From Bacteroidales bacterium (GTDB taxonomy: Bacteria; Bacteroidota; Bacteroidia; Bacteroidales; Marinilabiliaceae): 64,000 nt of DNA. Shown piece after piece: positions 36,869 through 46,725 of this stretch (positions are counted from its first letter, which is position 1; every line of letters starts with the position of its first letter). The notes under the pieces were generated by a model. The model ran no database searches. It was given only the letters and a program-made list of their open reading frames with translations, and was not told the origin of the DNA. Location of the stretch: NCBI GenBank assembly GCA_015061285.1, contig SUWW01000018.1:1-64000 (forward strand). Direction: 5' to 3'. A program made the position numbers and the translations under genes.

Positions 36869-38698
36869 ATGAGTTGTAAGAAATATTGTCTTTCGCTTTT
36901 CAAATACGAGCGTGTTCCATCAGCCGAAGTTCAAGTAGGCGAATTGCCATTAGGTGGCAACAATCCCATACGCATTCAGTCGATGACAACAACCGACACC
37001 AACGACACACAGTCGTCTGTGGCTCAATGCAAGAGCATCATAGAAGCTGGTGCCGATCTGGTACGTCTGACCACACAAGGACAACGCGAAGCCGAGAATC
37101 TGAAAAACATTATCGATAGTTTGCGCGCAGAGGGATTCACTGCACCTATCGTAGCCGATGTTCACTTCAATCCAGCAGCAGCTATGACAGCAGCTCGCTA
37201 CGCCGACAAAGTGCGCATTAACCCTGGCAACTTCACTGGCGAAGCAAAACGATTCAACGCCAATGCCGATAATATGTCTGATGAAGAATGGTATGGCATT
37301 TTGCGCGAGAAACTCAGTCCGTTAGTAGATATTTGCCGCAACAACGAGACCTCGTTGCGCATCGGTGTCAATCATGGTTCGTTATCCGACAGAATCATGG
37401 CACGCTATGGCGACACAGCACAAGGCATGGTGGCTTCGTGCACCGAATATCTCGATGTATTAGAATCGCTCAATTTCACTGATATAATAATAAGTATAAA
37501 GTCGAGCAACACACGAGTGATGGTACAAACCGTTCGCTTGCTTGCTGCCACAATGCTCGAACGCGGCCACTTCTACCCGCTCCACCTTGGAGTAACAGAA
37601 GCTGGTTCCGATGCTGAAGGTCGCATCAAATCGGCTGCAGGCATTGGTGCTCTCCTCATCGATGGACTTGGCGACACTATACGCGTATCGCTCACCGAAG
37701 CCCCAGAAGCTGAAGTCCCTGTAGCGCAACAACTTGTCAACTACATAACCGCAAAAACTGGCCATAGCGTCATAGAGAGTGTCAACTGCGATAGCTATAC
37801 ACCATTCGAATATCACCGACGCAAAACTAACGCTGTGCTTGGCATTGGTGGCAACAACCAAATAGCCGTAATAGCCGATGCTACAGCACGCAAAAAGCCA
37901 GAACGCTTCGAAGCCGACTTTGTCTTCTGCAACGACAACTACAACGATGGCAAACCTGTGATAACCGACAATGGCGCTAATGGCACACTACACCTCATAG
38001 CGGCTCGCCAACTTGTTGACTTAGGCTCTGCAAATGACGTTTTTGTACTTATTCAGCCTTCACACCTCGACAAAGAGCTTATCGCAGCACTGCAAAAAAG
38101 CAACATCGTAATAATAGCAAAACCAGAAACCACAAACCCAACAGCTGAGCTACGCGCATTCATACTTAAACTAAACGCCAACGGCATCGCTGCACCAGTA
38201 ATTCCTTGGCTGCGCTACGACGATAGCGACATTGCATCGTTTCAGCTCAAAGCAGCCGCCGATGCAGGCCTACTATTTATCGATGGATTGGCCGATGGAC
38301 TGATGCTCAGCAACTTCAGTTTACCTGAAAAAGACGTTGTAGATACTACATTTGCCATTATGCAAGCTACACGTTCACGATTCAACAAAGCCGAATTTAT
38401 CTCATGCCCAGGTTGTGGACGCACACTATACGACTTGCAAACCACAGCTAACACAATAAAAAATCGTTTCGGACATCTTCTTGGCCTGAAAATTGGTATA
38501 ATGGGATGCATTGTCAATGGTATAGGAGAAATGGCAGATGCCGACTATGGTTATGTTGGTGCTGGGCGTGACAAGATTTCACTATATCGAGGCAAAGAAC
38601 TTGTCTGTCGCTCAATTCCTGAGGGTGAAGCAATCGAAAAACTCGAAGAAATCATCCGACAAGATGGGCGATGGAAAGAAAATGCAAACAAAAGTTAA
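36869..38698 (+). CDS. ispG: 4-hydroxy-3-methylbut-2-enyl diphosphate synthase, long form
   Basis: Fe-S enzyme of the MEP pathway converting MEcPP to HMBPP. At 609 residues this is the three-domain form of Bacteroidota, Chlamydiae and plants, with an inserted domain at about residues 300-480 between the TIM barrel (IRIQSMTTTDTNDTQ, ADVHFNPAAAM) and the cluster-binding domain. The 4Fe-4S ligands are CPGCGRT and GCIVNGIGEMADADYG. Start MSCKKYCLSLF precedes the family block YERVPSAEVQVG. Single gene with its own promoter. Confidence 0.96.
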   Translation: MSCKKYCLSLFKYERVPSAEVQVGELPLGGNNPIRIQSMTTTDTNDTQSSVAQCKSIIEAGADLVRLTTQGQREAENLKNIIDSLRAEGFTAPIVADVHFNPAAAMTAARYADKVRINPGNFTGEAKRFNANADNMSDEEWYGILREKLSPLVDICRNNETSLRIGVNHGSLSDRIMARYGDTAQGMVASCTEYLDVLESLNFTDIIISIKSSNTRVMVQTVRLLAATMLERGHFYPLHLGVTEAGSDAEGRIKSAAGIGALLIDGLGDTIRVSLTEAPEAEVPVAQQLVNYITAKTGHSVIESVNCDSYTPFEYHRRKTNAVLGIGGNNQIAVIADATARKKPERFEADFVFCNDNYNDGKPVITDNGANGTLHLIAARQLVDLGSANDVFVLIQPSHLDKELIAALQKSNIVIIAKPETTNPTAELRAFILKLNANGIAAPVIPWLRYDDSDIASFQLKAAADAGLLFIDGLADGLMLSNFSLPEKDVVDTTFAIMQATRSRFNKAEFISCPGCGRTLYDLQTTANTIKNRFGHLLGLKIGIMGCIVNGIGEMADADYGYVGAGRDKISLYRGKELVCRSIPEGEAIEKLEEIIRQDGRWKENANKS

Positions 38699-38771
38699 TT
38701 GATTTATATCAAAAAAATTGTCTGTTAGTTAAGTTATTACTATAATTGCAGTCAACATGCAAGGTTTTTAT

Positions 38772-39557
38772 ATGAAACACATTCACGGTGTCGTATTGTT
38801 GTTATTAGCTCTAACGGCAACAGTTGCAACCAATGCAGAGGATTTGGTTGTGAAGGGAACCTACCAAGGCGAGAATATTTATGTACGCAACCCATTCGCA
38901 GCGTCGGGTGTTGGTTTTTGTGCGTATGAAGTAACGGTAAATGGCACAATCACTACGGACGAAATCAACTCGAGTGCTTTTGAAATAGACCTATCTACGT
39001 ACGGCTTCTCAATTGGCGACGAGGTGGTTGTAATAATAAAATACAAAGACGATTGCGTACCTATGGTGCTCAACGCCTATGCACTTCAAGTTAAGACGCC
39101 CGCCAAAATCGAAAGTGTTTCCGTAAAGAATGGAGTACTTACATTCTCAACAACTGGCGAAACAGGTTCCATACCATACATAATAGAGCAATATAGATGG
39201 AACAAATGGATCAGAGTGAGCGAGATTCGTGGCAAAGGCAAGAATCAACCTAACACATACGAAGTCAAAGTTCGTCCTCACACTGGTGCAAATAAATTCC
39301 GCGTTCACGAGACCGATGGCAAGAAAATTTCTGTTTACTCCAAAGAGGCTGTTATGATTGTCACTTCGCCTGCTATAACATACAAAGTGACCAAAGATGC
39401 CATAACATTCTCGGGCGAAACAATGTACGAAATATACGACCAGTTCGGAGGTATTGTATTCAAAGGCTTCAATGCCAATATCAATATTACAAGTTTGCCA
39501 AAGGGTAAATACTACCTCAACTTTGACAATCAGCAAACAGAATTTGTAAAGAAATAA
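38772..39557 (+). CDS. Secreted protein of unknown function, possible type IX cargo
   Basis: About 261 residues. Two in-frame ATGs exist (38757, 38772). The second gives a compact signal peptide (MKHIHGVVLLLLALTATVATNA). The mature part looks like two beta-sandwich regions (VKGTYQGENIYVRNPF..., ITYKVTKDAITFSGE...). The end, ITSLPKGKYYLNFDNQQTEFVKK, resembles the last strand of type IX sorting domains (x-G-x-Y-x-L-x-x-x...K). Not recognised as a named family. A terminator lies 25 bp downstream. Confidence 0.65.
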   Translation: MKHIHGVVLLLLALTATVATNAEDLVVKGTYQGENIYVRNPFAASGVGFCAYEVTVNGTITTDEINSSAFEIDLSTYGFSIGDEVVVIIKYKDDCVPMVLNAYALQVKTPAKIESVSVKNGVLTFSTTGETGSIPYIIEQYRWNKWIRVSEIRGKGKNQPNTYEVKVRPHTGANKFRVHETDGKKISVYSKEAVMIVTSPAITYKVTKDAITFSGETMYEIYDQFGGIVFKGFNANINITSLPKGKYYLNFDNQQTEFVKK

Positions 39558-39582
39558 ACGATACTACAAAATCATCAAAAAC

Positions 39583-39614
39583 AAAGCTCACTTTTCAACA
39601 GTGGGCTTTTTTTA
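39583..39614 (+). terminator. Terminator hairpin directly before the next gene
   Basis: A 10-bp stem AAAGCTCACT/AGTGGGCTTT, loop TTTCAAC, then a run of T. The T-run ends only 3-4 bp before the ATG of the next gene at 39618. Confidence 0.8.
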
Positions 39615-39617
39615 CGC

Positions 39618-40886
39618 ATGCATACGACATACAAAATATCCATCATAGCAGTATTGTGGCTGATTGGCTGTTTTGCCAATGCTCAGACGCGAATAATTGA
39701 ATGGTATAAAAATATAGAAGACAAAAAGACTATTACCGTATTGCCTTCGAGCAGTTCTATATTGTCGTTTTACATACTTACTGACAAGACTTTCATTTTT
39801 CATCCTCAAACGGGCGCAGAAATCGGCACGAAAATCGGATTCTTGAACGCGATGGATAACGATATGGTCTACGAAATTAAGTTTCGTCCGCGATACTCGT
39901 TCAAAAAGAGAGCATTTCAGCCCATTCTGAGCATAAGTACGTATAAAAATAGTTGGCGAACATTCGTCTCTGCAGGTCGCGACATTACGGATTACAACGA
40001 AATGAACACTGTGAGTTTTTGGCCCAACACCACATCGGCTTTATTAGCTCATAGAAATCACAAATCGTTATACGACAGACGGTTTATCGACATCAACATT
40101 TGCAGAGAGACAAAAAACGATGCTTTTCTGACGCTCTCGTTGGAGTATTACGAAGCCAAGGCGCTCAAGCAAGTGTCTGACTTTTCTATTCTATACCCCA
40201 AGCGACGCTACAAACTGATTGAGCCCAACTGCCACCGATACTTGCCTACCGATAGTGTAAATAGATACAAGAATCAAGCGAATGTGAAATTCAGTTTTAG
40301 CAAATACGACTTGTGGGAGAAAAACATTTCGGTAGACGTAAGTTTCAAACAAGGTTTAGACGTAACGAATCAATCGGGAGCATTTAGCCAAGTTACCGCC
40401 GAAATTTCACAAATTATTGGTGGTGCGATGAATGGCAACTTTTTAGATGTTGCTTTTTTTCTTGAAACAAATCACTTTTTCGCATGGTCTTGTAGCTTAG
40501 GCTACATGAAATGCTACAATGACAATGTAAAATTCTCCGATTGGATGCATCAGAAATCGGCCGACAGAGTTTTTGCCGAATCGAATGAATACGGATTTGT
40601 TGGCTTTCTTACATATTCGCCCTACGAAATGAGCACAAACAAGTGGTTTGCGTCTGGCGACCTAAGGTTGCAATATCCACTGATACTTACGCATTCTACT
40701 TTAGCCCTTTTAGGCTTTACGGAAGAGTTATACTTACGACATGCGTGCATTAACGGCAGCGATAATTATTCGGAATTTGGCTATTCACTCGTTAACTATG
40801 GAATGATACGCTATGGCGTTTTTGTATCGCTACACAACCTTGATTATCAAGGTGTAGGATTCCGATTGGGAGTGGATATAAAATAG
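39618..40886 (+). CDS. Outer-membrane barrel protein, DUF5686-like C-terminal half
   Basis: A 422-residue protein with a convincing signal peptide (MHTTYKISIIAVLWLIGCFANAQ). Strand-rich, with late motifs (FGYSLVNYGMIRYGVFVSLHNLDYQGVGFRLGVDI) resembling the barrel end of DUF5686/carboxypeptidase-regulatory outer-membrane proteins. The usual N-terminal regulatory domain of that family is absent, so this is either a short relative or a different barrel family. Its start codon lies immediately after a terminator, leaving no room for a leader. It converges on rfbA with a shared terminator. Confidence 0.6.
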   Translation: MHTTYKISIIAVLWLIGCFANAQTRIIEWYKNIEDKKTITVLPSSSSILSFYILTDKTFIFHPQTGAEIGTKIGFLNAMDNDMVYEIKFRPRYSFKKRAFQPILSISTYKNSWRTFVSAGRDITDYNEMNTVSFWPNTTSALLAHRNHKSLYDRRFIDINICRETKNDAFLTLSLEYYEAKALKQVSDFSILYPKRRYKLIEPNCHRYLPTDSVNRYKNQANVKFSFSKYDLWEKNISVDVSFKQGLDVTNQSGAFSQVTAEISQIIGGAMNGNFLDVAFFLETNHFFAWSCSLGYMKCYNDNVKFSDWMHQKSADRVFAESNEYGFVGFLTYSPYEMSTNKWFASGDLRLQYPLILTHSTLALLGFTEELYLRHACINGSDNYSEFGYSLVNYGMIRYGVFVSLHNLDYQGVGFRLGVDIK

Positions 40887-40889
40887 AAA

Positions 40890-40918
40890 AGCAAGGAGAA
40901 CGTGCAATCCTCCTTGCC
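40890..40918. terminator. Bidirectional terminator between barrel gene and rfbA
   Basis: Inverted repeat GCAAGGAG/CTCCTTGC, with AAAA on the left and TATATAAT on the right, placed between two convergent genes. Confidence 0.7.
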
Positions 40919-40948
40919 TATATAATCACGTAAATATTCGTTAGCAGA

Positions 40949-41821
40949 TTATTTAGCGAGCTTTAGCAAATACTGTCCATATTGATTTTTTATCATTGGC
41001 TGAGCCAGTTCGATGAGCTTTTCACGCGAAATCCAGCCATTGTTGTAGGCTATTTCCTCCAAACAAGCCACCTTCAAACCTTGACGTTTTTCAATCACTT
41101 CGATGAAAGTAGATGCCTCGGAGAGTGAGTCGTGAGTACCAGTGTCGAGCCAAGCAAAGCCACGACCAAGCATCTCTATGCTGAGATTGTGTTTCTCGAG
41201 ATACTCTTGATTCACAGTAGTTATTTCCAATTCGCCACGAGCCGACGGCTTGATATGTGCTGCAATATCTACAACGCTATTTGGATAGAAATACAAGCCA
41301 ACAACAGCATAGTTAGACTTAGGCTGCTTAGGTTTTTCTTCGATACTAATTACGTTGCCATTGGCATCGAACTCAGCTACACCGTAGCGCTCTGGATCGT
41401 TAACCCAATAGCCGAAGATTGTAGCCTTACCATCTTTATCGACATTCTGACGAGCATTTTTTAGCTGAGCGCTAAAACTTTGACCATAGAATATATTATC
41501 GCCAAGAGCAAGGCAAACACTATCATCACCAATAAAATCGCGGCCGATGATAAAAGCTTGAGCAAGACCATCTGGCGAAGGCTGTTCGGCATAAGAGAAC
41601 TCTACACCATAATCGCTGCCATCGCCAAGCAAACGGCGAAACAAAGGCAAATCTTGCGGAGTAGATATTATTAGTATTTCGCGAATTCCGCTGAGCATAA
41701 GCGTTGATATAGGATAATATATCATAGGCTTATCGTAGATGGGTAGGAGTTGCTTACTAACTCCTTTGGTAATTGGATAAAGGCGAGTGCCACTTCCTCC
41801 AGCAAGAATAATTCCTTTCAT
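40949..41821 (-). CDS. rfbA: Glucose-1-phosphate thymidylyltransferase
   Basis: Makes dTDP-glucose from dTTP and glucose 1-phosphate, the first step to dTDP-rhamnose for surface polysaccharides. About 290 residues from [20 protein letters not shown]. The open frame upstream (to 41950) lacks homology and was excluded. Motifs: GGSGTRLYP with K26 in [49 protein letters not shown]. No rfbBCD genes are adjacent, unlike many rml operons. Confidence 0.96.
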   Translation of the reverse strand: MKGIILAGGSGTRLYPITKGVSKQLLPIYDKPMIYYPISTLMLSGIREILIISTPQDLPLFRRLLGDGSDYGVEFSYAEQPSPDGLAQAFIIGRDFIGDDSVCLALGDNIFYGQSFSAQLKNARQNVDKDGKATIFGYWVNDPERYGVAEFDANGNVISIEEKPKQPKSNYAVVGLYFYPNSVVDIAAHIKPSARGELEITTVNQEYLEKHNLSIEMLGRGFAWLDTGTHDSLSEASTFIEVIEKRQGLKVACLEEIAYNNGWISREKLIELAQPMIKNQYGQYLLKLAK

Positions 41822-41885
41822 ACGAATAATATGTTTTAGTATTTTGATAGATGCATTGAATGTTTCGAGGCTAAGTCCCCAAACT

Positions 41886-42482
41886 TCATAGTGTCTTTTT
41901 TTTGAACCCGACCCGACCCAAATCAGTCGATGTGTAGTATAGGGAATCATTTTGGAAACCTATATTGAAATATGTAGCTCCTTGTATATCGTAGCGTTTA
42001 TAATCTTCTATCATAGCATTGCGCAAGTAGTCGTGCATTTCGTTCACTACACTTTGCAGATAGGCATCTCTATACTTACTCACACCGACAGCCAATTCAG
42101 GAGCCACATCGTCGCGCGCTGCCACACTGAAGCTATCAATAGTCACCTTTAGGGTAGATAATTCATAGTGCAGATACAAATCGCCGCCATATATATCCCA
42201 CCATCCATTTACTATGCTTGTGGCATAATAAGTAATCTTAGCATCGTCGCGCAATTCATCAAATAGCCAACGACGATCTTCGACAAGAGAGCCCCGATTG
42301 TCGGCAACATCGGTGAGAGAATATGTTATGGTTTGCTCAATTCTCGTTCCCTCAGTTGTGGGAAACGAGAATTTTGCAGACCATGTACCTTCCGCTTGCT
42401 TTGCTCGCTCAACATCAGCTGTAGTGGAGCAACCAGCAAGAGTGATTATAAATATTGATAATATTACAAATCGAGCTATCAT
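41886..42482 (-). CDS. Lipoprotein of unknown function
   Basis: A 198-residue lipoprotein: signal [19 protein letters not shown] with the lipobox LAGC (Cys18). The mature part starts with [21 protein letters not shown], a lipocalin-like phrase of small Bacteroidota lipoproteins, and is beta-rich. Its start codon overlaps the glnS stop (ATGA), so the two are translationally coupled. No function assigned. Confidence 0.75.
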   Translation of the reverse strand: MIARFVILSIFIITLAGCSTTADVERAKQAEGTWSAKFSFPTTEGTRIEQTITYSLTDVADNRGSLVEDRRWLFDELRDDAKITYYATSIVNGWWDIYGGDLYLHYELSTLKVTIDSFSVAARDDVAPELAVGVSKYRDAYLQSVVNEMHDYLRNAMIEDYKRYDIQGATYFNIGFQNDSLYYTSTDLGRVGFKKKTL

Positions 42483-44191
42483 TTCATCTTAGCCCAAGAG
42501 TCTTTCAAGCCAACAGTCTTATTGAAAATCAACTTACCAGGCTTAGAATCGGGATCGACGTTGAAGTAACCGAGGCGCTGGAACTGGAAGTGGTCGAGCG
42601 GTTTTACAGAGGCAAGGCTCGGTTCGAGTTTAGCATTCTTAATTACAGTGAGCGACTGTGGGTTAAGATACTCCTTGAAGTCGTGACCTTCCTCTTCGTG
42701 TCCACCTGGTTCTGGATCGTTGAAGAGTCGGTCGTATACGCGGACTTCCGCATCGATGCAGTTTGAAACCGACACCCAGTGAATGGTGCCTTTCACCTTG
42801 CGTTCGCTACCAGCCTCGCCACTCTTCGAGTGCTCATCGTAGGTAACATGAATAGTAGTTATGTTGCCTTCGGCGTCTTTTTCTACGCTTTCGCATTTTA
42901 TTATATACGCACTCTTGAGACGAACTTCTTGACCTGGAGCAAGGCGGAAATACTTCTTAGGAGGATTCTCCATGAAGTCGTCACGTTCGATATATAGTTC
43001 ACGTGTGAATGGAACCTCTCGTGTACCCATCGACTCATCTTCTGGGTTTACAACAGACTTCATCATTTCGACCTTTCCTTCTGGATAGTTATCAATAACA
43101 ACCTTAACAGGATCGAGCACTGCAAATACGCGAGGCGCTATTTTGTTCAAATCTTCGCGAGCACACGATTCGAGCAGAGCGAAGTCGATTACATTTTCGC
43201 GTTTAGCGATACCAACTTTTTCGGCGAAGTCGCGCACACTCTTAGGCGTGTAGCCACGACGGCGAAGACCGCAAATGGTCGGCATGCGAGGATCGTCCCA
43301 ACCAGCAACAATACCTTCTTTTACGAGTTGAAGGAGTTTGCGTTTGCTCATAACAGTATAGTTGAGGTTCAAACGTGCAAACTCAATCTGACGGTTGCGG
43401 CGCTCTGGTGTAGGTTCGCCTTCGAGAATCTGGTCGAGGAACCAATCGTAGAGTGGACGGTGAACCTCAAATTCGAGCGTACAAATAGAGTGCGTAATGC
43501 CCTCGATGAAGTCGCTCTGTCCGTGAGCAAAATCATACATAGGATAGATGCACCACTTATCGCCCGTGCGATGGTGAGAACGATGCAGAATGCGATACAT
43601 CAGAGGGTCGCGCATGTGCATGTTTGGCGACGCCATATCGATTTTGGCACGAAGCACACATTCGCCTTCGGCATATTCGCCAGCACGCATCTTCTCGAAC
43701 TCCTTCAAGTTCTCTTCTACACTTGTATTTCTGTATGGACTTGCTTGACCTGGAACAGTAGGTGTACCCTTCTGTGCGGCAATCTGCTCTGCCGTTTGAT
43801 GATCTACGTATGCCTTACCAGCTTTGATGAGCTTTATAGCCCACTCATAAAGTTGGTCGAAATAATCTGACGCATATTTAGGCTCGCCTACCCATTGGAA
43901 ACCAAGCCAATTGATATCTTCTTTGATAGAGTCGACATACTCTACATCTTCTTTCACAGGGTTAGTATCGTCGAATCGGAGATTACAACCACCTTTGAAG
44001 TCGCGTGCAATACCAAAATTCAAGCAAAGCGACTTAGCATGACCTATATGCAAATATCCATTTGGCTCAGGCGGGAAGCGCGTAAGCACTGCACCTCCGT
44101 TTTTGCCTGCAGCAAGGTCCTGTTCTATCTCTTGATAAATAAAATTGGTTTTCAACTCCGACTTAACCGGTTCTTCGTTTTCGTTGCTCAT
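42479..44191 (-). CDS. glnS: Glutaminyl-tRNA synthetase
   Basis: Class I synthetase charging tRNA-Gln, 570 residues. The HIGH motif is [15 protein letters not shown] near residue 43, and the KMSKS equivalent is [11 protein letters not shown] near residue 277. The C-terminal anticodon-binding beta-barrels are present ([13 protein letters not shown] precedes them). Both tRNA-Gln species of the window (TTG and CTG) lie about 12 kb downstream. The lipoprotein gene overlaps its stop by 4 bp. Confidence 0.97.
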   Translation of the reverse strand: MSNENEEPVKSELKTNFIYQEIEQDLAAGKNGGAVLTRFPPEPNGYLHIGHAKSLCLNFGIARDFKGGCNLRFDDTNPVKEDVEYVDSIKEDINWLGFQWVGEPKYASDYFDQLYEWAIKLIKAGKAYVDHQTAEQIAAQKGTPTVPGQASPYRNTSVEENLKEFEKMRAGEYAEGECVLRAKIDMASPNMHMRDPLMYRILHRSHHRTGDKWCIYPMYDFAHGQSDFIEGITHSICTLEFEVHRPLYDWFLDQILEGEPTPERRNRQIEFARLNLNYTVMSKRKLLQLVKEGIVAGWDDPRMPTICGLRRRGYTPKSVRDFAEKVGIAKRENVIDFALLESCAREDLNKIAPRVFAVLDPVKVVIDNYPEGKVEMMKSVVNPEDESMGTREVPFTRELYIERDDFMENPPKKYFRLAPGQEVRLKSAYIIKCESVEKDAEGNITTIHVTYDEHSKSGEAGSERKVKGTIHWVSVSNCIDAEVRVYDRLFNDPEPGGHEEEGHDFKEYLNPQSLTVIKNAKLEPSLASVKPLDHFQFQRLGYFNVDPDSKPGKLIFNKTVGLKDSWAKMK

Positions 44192-44363
44192 AATAGTAAT
44201 TACGAATTAGGTTATTTTATATGGTCGGCAAAGTTAGTGATTTTCATATTTGCATAATACTTATGCTATTGAGAGTTGGATATCCTGCCAATGTGATTTT
44301 TATATGTATGCGTAACTATGACTTACAAATAGTTCAATGGGATTTGTAATCTCTATGCGTGGG

Positions 44364-44413
44364 TTATCCTGAAATAGGAGCACTCCACAAAGATTCAAAC
44401 CATTTCAGGATAA
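44364..44413. repeat. Inverted repeat at the breakpoint of a truncated RHS tip
   Basis: Perfect 12-bp arms TTATCCTGAAAT (44364-44375 and, inverted, 44402-44413) around a 26-bp loop. The right arm supplies the stop codon of the RHS fragment that starts at 44737. It could be a small mobile element end, a terminator stem or a recombination scar. Confidence 0.7.
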
Positions 44414-44737
44414 GGCAATGGCATTTTCATTCCAATAGACGCTACCTTCTTTCCCTTCTACCCAATCAATAGAATTTCCATCTGGGTCAACAAACATTAT
44501 CGGATTGCCAACGCAATAGTTATACGGACTAACATTATAATACTTCTCCGCCAGCGCATCCATAGCATTCCATCGGCATAGGGCGGCATCGTAGCGGCGT
44601 GCGCCATAGTCGTAGAGGTGGAGGTTGTCTTCGGTATCAAGTTCTTTGCCGTTGTATTTATCTGCTGCAAACACAGAAACACACGACCTTAGATGTATGG
44701 TTATGAGTAGGATTGTATGTCTCTGTAGTGTATGCAT
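44405..44737 (-). pseudogene. Truncated orphan RHS tip with signal peptide
   Basis: A 110-residue remnant. It opens with a signal-peptide-like leader ([19 protein letters not shown], then VSVFAA), continues into the RHS core from KYNGKELD through YDYGARRYDAALCRW to FVDPDGNS, and stops after WNENAIALS, where intact relatives continue ISESTT. No toxin domain remains. The leader is almost the same as that of the intact module at 46021, so both derive from one ancestor. Confidence 0.8.
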
Positions 44738-44809
44738 TGGCTTTTATTTGTTTTGGCTCATGACAAGAGCCGACTTTTACTGTATATATCGAACGAAGAT
44801 TATAATATT

Positions 44810-45064
44810 CTATGTCATGTTCCAAAGAACGTCTATCACTTTTTGATTCTCACAAGAATTGTTCAATTTTTCTGTCAACTTTATTTCAAAAGGCTTTGAT
44901 GCAAATCCTTTTTTTACAATAAAAATATCTTGAAGAAATTCATCAATACTCTTCCAATCGGAATAATTAATTGTATTCTTTTCTTCTTTTTTGCCAACTC
45001 TGCAAAAAGCATCTCCATCTCCTTGGTATTTTTTGTAGATGCCTAATTTTTCAATTGTTATCAT
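44810..45064 (-). CDS. Probable immunity protein for RHS tip 2
   Basis: An 84-residue cytoplasmic, acidic/helical protein (MITIEKLGIYKKYQGDGDAF...) encoded 3 bp after the orphan RHS toxin gene. Size, lack of a signal peptide and position immediately 3' of a toxin tip are those of an RHS immunity gene. The family is not one I can name with certainty. Confidence 0.6.
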   Translation of the reverse strand: MITIEKLGIYKKYQGDGDAFCRVGKKEEKNTINYSDWKSIDEFLQDIFIVKKGFASKPFEIKLTEKLNNSCENQKVIDVLWNMT

Positions 45065-45067
45065 ACT

Positions 45068-46021
45068 TCATGGAACGTTATGATAAATAATATTTGTGCC
45101 TTTATTTTTCAAAATAGGATACTCAATAGTACCCCAAATGCTTTTTACATTAATGCCACCCGTATTATGAAAAACATGAACGGTTCCTTGAGCACCTTTA
45201 GCAAAAGAGATAGATGCTTTTTGCCATAAAGGTTTCGTAAAATTGTAAGATGTTGCATTTGTAAGTGCTGTTAATAATTTCCCTTTGGTTGTCATTTCTA
45301 AGGTTGTCATTCTATTCTGAGTCGCAAATATTTTTGCTGTTTCTAGTACTGCAGGATTACCACCTCCAGACCAAAAAACTCTTCCTACTGTTGTAGTCGA
45401 AGAAAATTTTGCTCCTAATCCACTTAGAGAAACTACTCCTTCTACACCACCAGTAGCAACGAAAAGCATCGTATTTATAGCAGCTTGTGTTACTGGATGT
45501 GTCAAAAAATCTCGTTGGCTTTGATATACCGATTGCCTTACTGCTGATATGTCTTTATCTCCACTAACAGAAATATCACCAATACCCATTGGTGCTTCTG
45601 ATGCTATACCATTAGCTCCGTAATGGATAACATTTCCATTAGCTTCATTTATACCATATCCTTCTCGCCCTAAGTATTTTTCGCCTGCTTTGGTTGTGCT
45701 CTCCGATATAGCATTATCGTCCCAGTAAATATTCCCCGTTTTGCTTTCTACCCAATGAACGGAATTTCCATCAGGATCAATAAACATTATCGGATTACCA
45801 ACGCAATAGTTATACGGCGACATCGTTGCGTACTTCTCCGCCAGCGCATCCACAGCGTTCCATCGGCAGATGGCGGCATCGTAATGGCGTGCGCCATAGT
45901 AATATAATCCCGTTTCAGCATCCAGCTCCTTTCCGTTGTATTTATTTGCTGCAAACACAGAAACACACGACCATAGATGTATGGTTATGAGTAGGATTGT
46001 ACGTTTCTGTAGTGGTTGCAT
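45068..46021 (-). CDS. Orphan RHS core plus toxin tip 2, with its own signal peptide
   Basis: A 317-residue protein. The leader [25 protein letters not shown] looks like a cleavable Sec signal. It joins the RHS core at [22 protein letters not shown] and includes the conserved end [12 protein letters not shown]. Then come about 110 residues of pre-toxin region shared with the main RHS protein (up to ATGGVEG), and a unique tip of about 120 residues: [20 protein letters not shown]...[21 protein letters not shown]. Tips with FWSGG starts occur in other RHS proteins, but I cannot give an activity. The upstream RHS repeats are absent, so it is a spare cassette or a minimal secreted toxin. Confidence 0.8.
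   Translation of the reverse strand: MQPLQKRTILLITIHLWSCVSVFAANKYNGKELDAETGLYYYGARHYDAAICRWNAVDALAEKYATMSPYNYCVGNPIMFIDPDGNSVHWVESKTGNIYWDDNAISESTTKAGEKYLGREGYGINEANGNVIHYGANGIASEAPMGIGDISVSGDKDISAVRQSVYQSQRDFLTHPVTQAAINTMLFVATGGVEGVVSLSGLGAKFSSTTTVGRVFWSGGGNPAVLETAKIFATQNRMTTLEMTTKGKLLTALTNATSYNFTKPLWQKASISFAKGAQGTVHVFHNTGGINVKSIWGTIEYPILKNKGTNIIYHNVP
45439..45900 (-). repeat. Direct repeat, copy in the orphan RHS gene
   Basis: A 462-bp segment matching 47559-48020 in the main RHS gene at a constant offset of 2120 bp with few mismatches and no gap. It encodes the end of the RHS core and the pre-toxin region, directly before the divergent tips. Confidence 0.9.
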
Positions 46022-46066
46022 TTGCTTTTATGTTCGTTTACAAAGGTGTAATGTGCTGATAATCTG

Positions 46067-46372
46067 CTATAGGTATATAACAGTGTTATTATTATCAGTA
46101 CTCTGAGGTTCACTTGCAGTTTCACTATTAACCAACGTGTAACTTCTTTGTTCTTGTCTTAAGATGTTTAGAATATATTCACACGCGTCATTCTCATTAT
46201 CAAAGTTACGAAGTGGATTTCTATTACCTCTTTCGTCAAAGTAGAAAACTTCCCATAATGAGTAATTGTGATATAAAACTATTCTATCTGGCCAAAGAGA
46301 ACCGTCTAAAGAGTAACGTGTATCGGGAATACCCATACTTCTCAATATTTCTATCAATTCTTTTATATTCAT
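46067..46372 (-). CDS. Probable immunity protein for a TNT-type toxin
   Basis: A 101-residue soluble protein (MNIKELIEILRSMGIPDTRYSLDG...WEVFYFDERGNRNPLRNFDNENDACEYIL). This pattern is that of immunity proteins encoded next to TNT-domain toxins. I believe it corresponds to an Imm59-like family but could not check. Its ATG overlaps the toxin stop (ATGA). The last 25 residues are Ser/Thr/Asn-rich and atypical. Confidence 0.7.
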   Translation of the reverse strand: MNIKELIEILRSMGIPDTRYSLDGSLWPDRIVLYHNYSLWEVFYFDERGNRNPLRNFDNENDACEYILNILRQEQRSYTLVNSETASEPQSTDNNNTVIYL

Positions 46373-46685
46373 TTTGGAATACTTTTTATAAAACCATGTT
46401 TTAGTAAAACTTCAGCTGATACTGGTGATAAATATTGAGTACCCAAACCTATTTGACCAAATGCAGGCGAGATTAAGCCAGATTCAACAGATATTGGTTT
46501 TAGCACTGTGTAAGAGTTATACATACTTACATTTGCATTAGGAGGTAATGAACGCATATAAAGAGGCGTGCCTTTAGGAGAAAAATACCTTCCTGTTGTT
46601 CCGCCATATCGTGTTATAATTTCACCTGGCATGAGATATTTCATTTGTGGTGTACTTAGAAAGCCACCATTAGGCGGGTAATAAT
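46369..46685 (-). pseudogene. Headless TNT-type (NAD+ glycohydrolase) toxin cassette
   Basis: TNT-domain signatures are clear: GEIITRYGGTTGRYFSPKGTP, RSLPPNANVS, YNSYTVLKPISVESGLISPAFGQIGLGTQYLSP. The Gln in GTQY corresponds to a catalytic residue of the M. tuberculosis toxin. The first ATG is at 46644, but homology already starts upstream in the same frame (YYPPNGGFLSTPQ, about 46683), and no start codon precedes it before an in-frame TAG at 46729-46731. So the domain has lost its delivery part and probably its start. Its immunity gene follows intact. It appears to be a stored cassette. Confidence 0.75.
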
Positions 46686-46702
46686 TTGTTAATCCCCTCG
46701 TT

Positions 46703-46725
46703 GGACGTAGCGTTTCGCTACGTCC
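46703..46725. repeat. Perfect palindrome between toxin cassettes
   Basis: GGACGTAGCG-TTT-CGCTACGTCC, a 10-bp stem with a TTT loop, 17 bp outside the TNT homology. Confidence 0.85.

Noticed and set aside
40949-41950. rfbA N-terminal extension to 41950
   Set aside because: The nucleotidyltransferase N-terminus [13 protein letters not shown] at 41821 is canonical, and the extension overlaps the upstream lipoprotein gene.
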